Assembly (NCBI RefSeq): GCF_946187255.1
Contig: NZ_CAMHRZ010000023.1
Span: 1 to 21,658 of the forward strand
Length of the DNA: 21,658 nt
DNA from: an uncultured Ruminococcus sp.
Lineage (GTDB): Bacteria > Bacillota > Clostridia > Oscillospirales > Ruminococcaceae
Direction: 5' to 3'
Positions 1 to 6,368 of the stretch are shown here, in pieces. Both the position numbers and the translations under genes were made by a program. A model generated the notes under the pieces. It saw nothing but the letters and a program-made list of their open reading frames with translations. It ran no database searches and had not been told where the DNA came from. Every line of letters starts with the position of its first letter. The first letter of the stretch is position 1.

Positions 1-66
1 TTCATCCCCTGCCCAGCGGGATATCGCCGTGAAGTCCCTGTCGGGGTCATAAGGTCTTATCCTCAT
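1..66 (-). CDS. GNAT-type N-acetyltransferase, N-terminal fragment (runs off the window)
   Basis: The first 22 codons of a minus-strand gene are present, starting at ATG 66..64, one base after the TGA of the PHP gene (70..68). The product begins MRIRPYDPDRDF and continues with a tryptophan-containing helix ending in GDE. This resembles the N-terminus of many GNAT acetyltransferases, where an I-R-P strand is followed by a D-rich turn and the first helix. The tight junction implies translational coupling as the last visible gene of the epimerase operon. The acetyl-CoA site lies outside the window, so the substrate cannot be guessed. The family call rests on the N-terminal pattern only. Confidence 0.55.
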   Translation of the reverse strand, partial: MRIRPYDPDRDFTAISRWAGDE

Positions 67-67
67 A

Positions 68-754
68 TCACAGCCTTTGCGCGGGATAAAGGGGCTTTGT
101 TCTGTCGGCAAAGAATGCGCCCGTGTAATCCTCGGGACGTTCAAACTCTATCTCGCTGAGTACGCCCGCCAGCCGCTCGCTGGGTACATTAAGATGATGA
201 TTGTCCGAACCCGCCGTTTTGCGGAAGCCGAACTGATCTGCGTACCAGTTGGCGCGGTCGTTGTATACGTCCTTGAAATTGCCGCTGTTGTATACCTCTA
301 CTCCGTCCACCCACTTGGGCAGCAGCTTTATCTCCCGCAGATAATCCGCCTCGCGGAAAGGGTGTGCGTGTATCAGCAGTGCGCCTTCAGCTTTGGCATC
401 GTAGTAAAACTGATAGAAATCCCTGTCGCAGTTCGGGTGAGCCATCAGCCAGCGCTTATCCAGTCCGTACACCAGGATATCAGCCCCCTGATAGGTGTAC
501 TCTATCCCGAAAAATACTTTCAGCCCGATCTTGTCGCCCTCCGCCTTTGCGTTTTCGTAGCCCTTGCAGTAAAGCATGACTCTCTCATCCCATGAAAGGT
601 CTCTCGGGACTGTGGTGTTTGAATTGAAAAAGTGGTCGGTGACGAATATGCCGTCATAGCCCTCTGCCTTGTAGCGCCTTGCCTGTTCAGCACCTGTTGC
701 GGAGGCGCAGGCAGAGGTCTCCGCCGTGTGTAGATGTGTTTCGTACTTGTACAT
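68..754 (-). CDS. PHP-domain metal-dependent phosphoesterase
   Basis: The 228-aa product is read from ATG 754, which has an AGAAAGG ribosome site about 8 bases upstream. The frame is open further upstream, but that would overlap the preceding gene and has no such site. Metal-site motifs of the PHP (polymerase and histidinol phosphatase) superfamily are visible in order: H7-L-H9 near the N-terminus, TDHF with H41, GIEY with E85, IHAHP with H129 and H131, and GSDNHH with D184 and H186. This is a complete single-domain protein of the YciV/TrpH-like size class, expected to hydrolyse a phosphoester in the cytoplasm with two or three divalent metals. It starts 26 bases after the membrane-protein gene and runs directly into the GNAT gene. 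Its natural substrate is not apparent. Confidence 0.85.
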   Translation of the reverse strand: MYKYETHLHTAETSACASATGAEQARRYKAEGYDGIFVTDHFFNSNTTVPRDLSWDERVMLYCKGYENAKAEGDKIGLKVFFGIEYTYQGADILVYGLDKRWLMAHPNCDRDFYQFYYDAKAEGALLIHAHPFREADYLREIKLLPKWVDGVEVYNSGNFKDVYNDRANWYADQFGFRKTAGSDNHHLNVPSERLAGVLSEIEFERPEDYTGAFFADRTKPLYPAQRL

Positions 755-780
755 TTTACTTGCCTTTCTATATGCTGTAT

Positions 781-1707
781 TTACCCCTTTTGAGCCTTGT
801 GTCTTTTCACGAGATAAAGCACTGCGCACACCACGCACAGCGCCGCGTATATCCCCGTCGATATGATACCGAGCGGTGCCTCGCATAAAAGCTGTAAATC
901 CCACCAGAAGAAGAACAGACCGTTTATCAGCTTCAGCCTGTCTGTAAATCTCACTAAGGCTTCACTGCCGCGTTTTTTCGCCCTGCCGCCGATGACTTCC
1001 AGCACAGCCAGTATAGCTATAACAACAGCGGAGGGTACCAGCAGCAGCCATTTTGAAAGATATGCGTCAAAGTTGGCAAAATATGCCAATCCGTGATATT
1101 GGTCTGTCACATCGCCGCTTGGCAGTCTTTCCCAGCAGAATGCCAGCAGGGGAAGATACAGCACCGTCAGCAGCCATGAAGCTGTTCTGCATGAACGGTG
1201 AAAAGTGTCAGAGCCCTTTTTGACAGCGCTTTTGTTTTTGTTTGCCATTACGGTGATGATCTCTGCGACTATCCCGACAGCGCCCGCTATGAAAGCCGCA
1301 AATATAAGCACGAGAGCGATATTGCCCAGTGCCCTCTGATGTGATACCGCCATCGTCCATTCAAGGAAAGTCAGCGTTACCAGCAAAGTGATGACATCTA
1401 TCGTGAGCATTATCTCAGCCTTGAATAGCCTTTCACCCTTTTCGGTGATATTCAGCCCCGTGCCTTTCCTGCCGATGAGCCACCCCGCAAAAGCCGTTAT
1501 ACCTATTGTTATACTGCTTATCAGGTGGGGATAAAAGCCGTATACCCTCGATGCATACACATCAAAATTCCGATCGGAACCGAAATGTATCCCCGCCAAT
1601 TCGGGCAGGCTGTTCCATTTTGTCAGGTAGTACACCAGCCCGCCTGCGGTAACGGCGATGCATAGAAATATGAGTATGCGGTGTATCAACTTTATTGTCT
1701 TGTGCAT
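781..1707 (-). CDS. Multi-spanning membrane protein with DUF1648-like N-terminal region
   Basis: The product is 308 aa with roughly seven hydrophobic segments, near residues 11-29, 60-79, 98-117, 129-152, 177-193, 219-238 and 282-300. After the first segment comes a W-x-x-LPELAGIHF-G pattern (about residues 31-43). This resembles the LP-x-x-I-x-x-HF signature of DUF1648 proteins (SdpI-like membrane proteins), but the match is partial. The ATG follows the epimerase stop by 10 bases, and the ribosome site (TGAGGAGAAC) includes that stop codon, so the two genes are almost certainly co-translated. No transporter or enzyme motif was seen. A role in sugar metabolism is suggested only by the operon. 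Confidence 0.6.
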   Translation of the reverse strand: MHKTIKLIHRILIFLCIAVTAGGLVYYLTKWNSLPELAGIHFGSDRNFDVYASRVYGFYPHLISSITIGITAFAGWLIGRKGTGLNITEKGERLFKAEIMLTIDVITLLVTLTFLEWTMAVSHQRALGNIALVLIFAAFIAGAVGIVAEIITVMANKNKSAVKKGSDTFHRSCRTASWLLTVLYLPLLAFCWERLPSGDVTDQYHGLAYFANFDAYLSKWLLLVPSAVVIAILAVLEVIGGRAKKRGSEALVRFTDRLKLINGLFFFWWDLQLLCEAPLGIISTGIYAALCVVCAVLYLVKRHKAQKG

Positions 1708-1717
1708 ATCGTTCTCC

Positions 1718-2887
1718 TCAGAAGTCCACGTCGCGTGCGATCACCTCCATGCACATTCTGCCGTTGTGGTAGGGGCACTTCCAGGGTCCCACAGTTTCCT
1801 TGCATTCACGGGGCACATGGTCGCAGGTGACTTCGGCGTACCACTCGCCGCCCTCACGCTTGTCGATGATATATTCCTTTATGTTCTCCCACACGCTTTT
1901 TGCGGATGCAAGGAACTTTTCCTCGCCGCTGTGCTGATAAGCGTTTATAAAGCCCACAACAGCCTCAGCCTGCACCCACCACACGCGGGTCCTGTTTATC
2001 TCGTCCTTGTCGCGCTCGTTGTTGAGTGCGCCGTCATCCATTGCGATATCCTGTATATTATGGGATATTTTAAGCCCCATCTCAGCGAACTGCTTTTTCA
2101 GTTCCTCATCCCCCAGAACATCACAGGCTCTGTCCATCAGCCATGTGGCTTCGATGTCATGTCCGTAGGAATGTATATCCCCCACCAGGTTGAAAGACGT
2201 GTCAAAGAACACTTTCAGCGCGTTGGTCTCGGGGGTGTAGACTATATCCCTCATCTGTCCCAGCTGGAATTTCAGCCTTTCAGCCACCTTTTCGCTGCCG
2301 TCCGCCTTGTAAAGCTCGGTGTAGGCTTCTATCAGGTGGAGTATGGCGTTCATGGTCTTGTCGGCTTTCAGCCCGTTCTCGCTGAGGGCTTCGTTGTCCA
2401 CAAGGTTCCATTTTCTGTCAAAGGCTTCGCGGTAGCCGTACTCATCGAGGGTGTTCTTCTCAATGTCATCAAACAGCCTGTACGCCAGGGTCAGCGCTTC
2501 CCTGTCGCCGCTTGCCCTGTAATAGCTTGAAAGGGCGTAGATCGCAAAGGCGATATTGTAAGTATGCTTCATCGTATCCACAGGCTTGCCCTTGTAGTCC
2601 ATCATCCAGTATACTCCGCCGAACTCGTAGTCGATGCAGCAGTCTTTTATGAAAGTGTAGGCGTGCTTTGCGTTATCGAGAAGCTGTTCTGCGCCCAGTG
2701 TCATATAGGCGTTTGAATAGAACCACAGTATCCTCGAATGCAGTATAACTCCCTTGTCAGCCTGCTTGTCCAGCTCCAGACCGCAGCTCATAAACCCGTA
2801 GAAGCCGCCGTTCTCATCGTCCCGCAGCGTATTCCAGAAGGGGATGATATGCTGTTCAAGCTCGGTCTTTACCTCATTTATAATCAT
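1718..2887 (-). CDS. ce: Cellobiose 2-epimerase (AGE/RnBP superfamily)
   Basis: The enzyme isomerises the reducing-end glucose of cellobiose and other beta-1,4 disaccharides to mannose, giving 4-O-beta-glucosyl-mannose, in the cytoplasm. With the ATG at 2887 (AAGGAG eight bases upstream) the protein is 389 aa, the length I recall for the R. albus enzyme; an in-frame GTG at 2896 sits too close to that site. The (alpha/alpha)6-barrel family motifs are present: HSRILW, MKHTYNIAFAIYALS, HLIEAYTELY, GHDIEATWL and GPWKCPYHNGR. Expected catalytic residues fall at H184, H243, E246 and H374, as in the characterised R. albus protein. Several stretches match that protein almost word for word from memory. 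It is the first gene of a minus-strand operon with its own promoter. Confidence 0.93.
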   Translation of the reverse strand: MIINEVKTELEQHIIPFWNTLRDDENGGFYGFMSCGLELDKQADKGVILHSRILWFYSNAYMTLGAEQLLDNAKHAYTFIKDCCIDYEFGGVYWMMDYKGKPVDTMKHTYNIAFAIYALSSYYRASGDREALTLAYRLFDDIEKNTLDEYGYREAFDRKWNLVDNEALSENGLKADKTMNAILHLIEAYTELYKADGSEKVAERLKFQLGQMRDIVYTPETNALKVFFDTSFNLVGDIHSYGHDIEATWLMDRACDVLGDEELKKQFAEMGLKISHNIQDIAMDDGALNNERDKDEINRTRVWWVQAEAVVGFINAYQHSGEEKFLASAKSVWENIKEYIIDKREGGEWYAEVTCDHVPRECKETVGPWKCPYHNGRMCMEVIARDVDF

Positions 2888-2933
2888 AGTGCACACTCCT
2901 TCGTATCATGTACTGTCAGCTGTATTTTGTATA

Positions 2934-2962
2934 ATTATACACCATAAAAACGTGCATTTCAA
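2934..2962 (-). promoter_or_regulatory. Sigma-A-type promoter of the epimerase operon
   Basis: On the minus strand TTGAAA (2962..2957) is followed after exactly 17 bases by TATAAT (2939..2934). Transcription would start near 2927, about 40 bases before the epimerase ATG. Confidence 0.8.
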
Positions 2963-2984
2963 GGGGATAACAAATTATTTACGA

Positions 2985-3000
2985 TTGTAAACGTTATCTT
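2985..3000. promoter_or_regulatory. cre-like / LacI-family operator
   Basis: TTGTAAACGTTATCTT fits every position of the degenerate Gram-positive cre consensus (WTGNAANCGNWNNCWW), the target of CcpA and related LacI-family regulators. It lies 22 bp upstream of the epimerase -35 box, centred near -65. It is far from the response-regulator promoter, so the epimerase operon is the likelier target. The regulator is not in the window. The match alone does not say whether it activates or represses. Confidence 0.55.
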
Positions 3001-3189
3001 TTTCGGGGTTTTTGGCGGTGAAGGGACAGAGGGGAAAAAAGAAGAATCGGCGCGGAGATCGTTCAGCAGTTTCCCGCAGATAAAAGCAGGCGGTATCAGT
3101 GATAGGGTCAAGCGGCAGAAACTTCCGATCTTTACCATACAAAGTGCGAAGACTTCTCCCGCCCGCGCCGATATCTGTTATCCTGTGCC

Positions 3190-3218
3190 TTTACTTTTAC
3201 GGAAGAATATGGTATAAT
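3190..3218 (+). promoter_or_regulatory. Promoter of the response-regulator/kinase operon
   Basis: TTTACT (3190-3195), a 17-base spacer and TATAAT (3213-3218) give a good sigma-A promoter with start near 3225, about 65 bases before the ATG. The promoter shares an unusual 30-base pattern with the one at 12929-12957. Confidence 0.75.
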
Positions 3219-3290
3219 AGTAGTATAAACAATGATCTATCCTATGGGCTGTGGGCATTATTGAGCCGGAACCATAAAGGCGGTGAATGA

Positions 3291-3953
3291 ATGACTGATA
3301 TACTGATAGTTGAAGATAATACGGAACTCAGCGGAGTGCTTTGCGATTTTCTCAGGGCGGAGAACTATGTGGTCAGTACGGCTGACAGCGGAGAAAAAGC
3401 GCTTTCGCTGTTTGAAAAATACGGTGCAAGACTGGTACTGCTGGATATAAATCTTCCCGGCATGGACGGCTTTGCGGTGTGCAAAAGGATACGCGAAAAG
3501 GACAATACCCCCATAATCATACTGACCGCCCGCGTTGACCGCGAGGATAAGCTCAACGGATTGGTGCTGGGGGCTGATGATTATATCGAAAAGCCATACG
3601 ATATCGATATACTTATCGCCAAAGTCAAGGGGATATTTTCAAGGCGGCTGGCTATGGATTCCATCACCGACGGCGATATCACCCTGAACCTCTCCGACAG
3701 TACCGTGACACGCGGCGGCAAGCCGATACAGATGACTGCAAAGGAATTTGAACTGCTCCATCTGCTCATGTCAAACAAGGGACAGCTGCTGACTAAGGAA
3801 ATGCTGTTCAATAAGATATGGGGCGCGGACAGCGAATCCGAACAGCAGACTCTCACTGTGCATATCAAATGGCTTCGCCAGAAAATAGAGGATGACCCCA
3901 AACAGCCCACACACATCCTGACCGTGTGGGGCAGAGGCTACAGGTGGGGATAG
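3291..3953 (+). CDS. OmpR/PhoB-family response regulator
   Basis: The 220-aa product has a receiver domain (about 1-115) and a C-terminal winged helix (about 125-220). Receiver landmarks are the acidic pair E8-D9 in IVEDN, the phospho-acceptor D52 in LLDINLPGMDG, T79 in IILTA and K101 in EKPYD. The DNA-binding half shows the usual TAKEFELLHLL start, the LTKEMLFNKIWG recognition region and the closing GRGYRWG hairpin. The kinase gene follows with one base between stop and start, so this is a cognate pair. The architecture recalls the VanR/VanS-like and peptide-sensing systems of Firmicutes, but no resistance or transporter gene is next to it, so the regulated genes are unknown. Confidence 0.93.
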   Translation: MTDILIVEDNTELSGVLCDFLRAENYVVSTADSGEKALSLFEKYGARLVLLDINLPGMDGFAVCKRIREKDNTPIIILTARVDREDKLNGLVLGADDYIEKPYDIDILIAKVKGIFSRRLAMDSITDGDITLNLSDSTVTRGGKPIQMTAKEFELLHLLMSNKGQLLTKEMLFNKIWGADSESEQQTLTVHIKWLRQKIEDDPKQPTHILTVWGRGYRWG

Positions 3954-3954
3954 C

Positions 3955-5181
3955 ATGAAAAGCTACGGTAAGCTGGCAGCACTGATGATCTCCCTGTGGC
4001 TGATACTGTGGGGCTGCGCTAATGCCGCTATAATACTCAAAGGCAAAAATCACAGCAAGCAGTACCTGGTAGATGCTGAACGCATAACCCTGGAACTGGA
4101 AGAGGGGCGTGAACCCTCAGCGGACAGCTATCCTGCTGTTACGGGCATATTCCCCGACGACGGCAGCGGACTGTATGACAGCAGCAATGAGTATATCATA
4201 ATAGAAGCAGGCGGAAAGCTGTATCGGCTGGAATACGATGATACCGACGACAGCAGCGAGAATATGTATCTGCCTGTGCTGAATGCGATAATGGGCGCGG
4301 GAATGCTGATGATAGGCGGGGCACTGCTGTATCTCGGAGTGAACATCATCGCGCCTTTCAATAAGATATGCGAACTCCCCTTTGAACTGGCAAAGGGCGG
4401 GCTAAACCGTCCCCTTGAAGAAAGCAGGCACAAGTACTTCGGAAAATTTATATGGGGACTGGATATGCTGCGGCAAAGCCTTGAACAATCGGAAATACGT
4501 CGGCTGGAACAGGCAAAGGCTGAAAAGACACTGCTGCTGTCCCTCTCCCACGATATCAAGACACCGCTGGCTGCCATAAAGCTGTATTCCAGCGCACTTT
4601 CAAAAGGGCTTTACCCCGAAAAGGAAAAGCAGATGGCGACCGCCGCCAATATCAACTCAAAGGCTGATGAGATAGAGGGCTACGTCGCACAGATAATCAA
4701 GAGCAGCAGCGACGATTTCCTGTCCTTTACGGCGGATATACGGACGTTCTACCTTAAAGATATTATCGACAGGCTGAAATACTACTACGATGATAAGCTA
4801 AGTCAGCTGGCGATAGACCTAAAAGTGGATAAGTACAGCAACTGTCTCCTCTCGGGCGACCCCGACAGGCTTTCGGAGGTATTGCAGAACCTTATGGAGA
4901 ACGCCATAAAGTACGGCGACGGGAAATATATCAAAGTCAGCTTCGGCAGTGAGGAGGATATGCGCTTCATCACCGTGACAAACAGCGGGTGCAGCCTTAC
5001 GGATAACGAACTGCCGCATATCTTTGACAGCTTCTGGCGGGGATCGAATACCGAAAATCAGCCGGGAAGCGGACTGGGACTGTATATATGCCGCAGGCTG
5101 ATGCAGCTGATGAACGGAGATATCTTTGCCGAGATAAATGACGGAGATATGAGCGTTACGGTGGTCTGCAAAAAGGCATAA
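3955..5181 (+). CDS. Membrane sensor histidine kinase (HisKA/HATPase_c)
   Basis: The 408-aa partner of the preceding response regulator. Residues about 8-28 and 108-130 are hydrophobic and frame an extracytoplasmic loop of about 75-80 residues rich in acidic residues and tyrosine. A short linker leads to the dimerisation domain with the phospho-acceptor H199 in LSLSHDIKTPLAAIK. The ATP-binding domain shows the N box (NLMENAIKYGDG, about 312-323), a G1-like VTNSG turn (341-345), an F box (HIFDSFWRG) and the G2 box GSGLGLYICRRL (371-382). All catalytic boxes look intact. The ATG lies within the stop region of the regulator gene. The loop has no recognisable sensor domain, so the signal is unknown. 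Confidence 0.92.
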   Translation: MKSYGKLAALMISLWLILWGCANAAIILKGKNHSKQYLVDAERITLELEEGREPSADSYPAVTGIFPDDGSGLYDSSNEYIIIEAGGKLYRLEYDDTDDSSENMYLPVLNAIMGAGMLMIGGALLYLGVNIIAPFNKICELPFELAKGGLNRPLEESRHKYFGKFIWGLDMLRQSLEQSEIRRLEQAKAEKTLLLSLSHDIKTPLAAIKLYSSALSKGLYPEKEKQMATAANINSKADEIEGYVAQIIKSSSDDFLSFTADIRTFYLKDIIDRLKYYYDDKLSQLAIDLKVDKYSNCLLSGDPDRLSEVLQNLMENAIKYGDGKYIKVSFGSEEDMRFITVTNSGCSLTDNELPHIFDSFWRGSNTENQPGSGLGLYICRRLMQLMNGDIFAEINDGDMSVTVVCKKA

Positions 5182-5229
5182 CGTCACACAGGGGATATTC
5201 CCCATATATAATAAAAAGGAGTAATCACA

Positions 5230-6087
5230 ATGAAAAGAAATTACGGACTTCTGGGCGAGAGCCTTAAACATACGATGTCACCGCCGATACACCAGAGGCT
5301 GTTTGAGCTGAAAAACAGAGAGTTCAGCTATGAGGTCATCGAACTGCCCCCCGAAGCACTGGAGGGTCACGCGGAATACCTGAAGGGTCTGGCGGGTTTT
5401 AATATCACCATACCCCATAAGATGGGCATAATACCCTACTGCGATAAGCTGGCTGCTTCCGCCGAGAGGTATAATTCCGTAAACTGCGTGGACAACAAGG
5501 ACGGCATACACACAGGTTATAATACCGACTGCGACGGCTTCCTTGCGACCATAAGAGCAATGGACGCAAAGCTGGGCGGAAGAGTACTGCTCATCGGCTG
5601 CGGCGGCGTTGGAAGAATGATGGCGATAGAAGCCGCACTTGCAGGGGCAGAGCTTTTTATCGCAGTGCTGGAAAGCGATATCCCTCTTGCTGAACAGGCA
5701 AAGAAGGAGATCGTTGAGATGAAGCCCGATGCAAGAGTAAATATCGTCAGGAATACGGAGATAGATACCTCACTGGGCTATGACCTGCTGATGAACGCCT
5801 GCCCTGTGGGAATGTACCCCCGCATCGAGGGCTGTCCTGTGAATGATGAAGTCATAGAAGCGAGCAGTGCTGTGTTCGACGTTATATATAATCCCCGCGA
5901 GACGGTGCTGATGAAGAAAGCACGCGCTATGGGCAAAAAGGCAGCGGGCGGAATGGCAATGCTGGTATGGCAGGCAGTGAAAGCCCATGAGATATGGGAC
6001 GGGGATAGTTATACCAATGAGGAAGTGCAAGCTATCATCGAGGAGATGGAGCTGTTGGTGGAGAAGGATTTTGCGTCGAAGTCCTAA
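5230..6087 (+). CDS. aroE: Shikimate dehydrogenase
   Basis: The 285-aa protein matches AroE along its length. It catalyses the NADPH-dependent reduction of 3-dehydroshikimate to shikimate in aromatic amino-acid synthesis. The N-terminal substrate domain shows YGLLGESLKHTMSPPIH (a T15-x-S17 version of the usual S-x-S motif), the catalytic lysine K64 in FNITIPHK, and N98-T-D100 in GYNTDCDGF. The Rossmann domain has LIGCGGVGR (121-129), then NACPVGMYP and the C-terminal GGMAMLVWQAVKAHEIW helix. An AAGGAG ribosome site precedes the ATG. It lies 48 bases after the kinase gene. A TATAAT at 5207-5212 has no matching -35, so read-through from the two-component operon is likely. No other aro gene is adjacent. 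Confidence 0.93.
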   Translation: MKRNYGLLGESLKHTMSPPIHQRLFELKNREFSYEVIELPPEALEGHAEYLKGLAGFNITIPHKMGIIPYCDKLAASAERYNSVNCVDNKDGIHTGYNTDCDGFLATIRAMDAKLGGRVLLIGCGGVGRMMAIEAALAGAELFIAVLESDIPLAEQAKKEIVEMKPDARVNIVRNTEIDTSLGYDLLMNACPVGMYPRIEGCPVNDEVIEASSAVFDVIYNPRETVLMKKARAMGKKAAGGMAMLVWQAVKAHEIWDGDSYTNEEVQAIIEEMELLVEKDFASKS

Positions 6088-6224
6088 CGCCGGACGGGCG
6101 GTTACGTCACGGACTTTGCTGTGAAGCGTAAAAGGCGCTCGGTGCCCGTTGGAGTTGTGGCGCTACCAAGAAGCAGACAAAGGTAATGATCAAAGCGGGT
6201 AACGACAAGAGCAAAACAATAAGC
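6088..6224 (+). other. GC-rich, non-coding, potentially structured segment downstream of aroE
   Basis: This stretch is GC-rich like coding DNA but has stops in all plus-strand frames and no gene with a ribosome site. A short hairpin GGCGC-TCG-GTGCC is visible near 6133-6145. The string CGGGCGGTT appears twice, near 6095 and again at 6224, the second time inside the terminator. It may be a structured 3'UTR, a small RNA or the relic of a repeat; the sequence alone does not decide. Confidence 0.35.
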
Positions 6225-6262
6225 GGGCGGTTCGCAACAACAAAGTGCGTGCCGCCCTTTTT
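6225..6262 (+). terminator. Probable intrinsic terminator downstream of aroE
   Basis: GGGCGG (6225-6230) pairs with CCGCCC (6252-6257), with a further CGCA/TGCG pairing inside, followed by TTTTT at 6258-6262. It would end the plus-strand unit 3190-6087. Confidence 0.65.
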
Positions 6263-6315
6263 GTGCCCTCACAAACCACCTGCGTGAACGACCACCCGAG
6301 GACCGTTAGGACAAA

Positions 6316-6349
6316 AAAGAACGGCAGTTCAGGTGAACTGCCGTTCTTT
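6316..6349. terminator. Strong bidirectional terminator, mainly for the GH5/FN3 gene
   Basis: AAAGAACGGCAGTTC (6316-6330) and GAACTGCCGTTCTTT (6335-6349) form a perfect 15-bp stem with loop AGGT. On the minus strand it lies 19 bases after the GH5 stop codon and is followed by a T tract. Confidence 0.9.
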
Positions 6350-6368
6350 GTAATTATCAATGATCTTG

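Larger units (their letters stand above)
2888..3290. other. Divergent intergenic region between the epimerase operon and the two-component system
   Basis: About 400 bp separate two divergent transcription units. It holds the minus-strand epimerase promoter (2934-2962), a catabolite-operator-like site (2985-3000) and the plus-strand response-regulator promoter (3190-3218). Between about 3005 and 3185 the DNA is moderately GC-rich. I see no convincing gene, terminator or RNA structure there. Confidence 0.6.

Noticed and set aside
3099..3290. 63-codon frame before the response regulator
   Set aside because: It overlaps the promoter and has no ribosome site or conserved feature.
5207..5212. TATAAT just before aroE as a possible promoter
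   Set aside because: No -35 box at proper distance, and the start would leave no room for the ribosome site; transcription from upstream is simpler.
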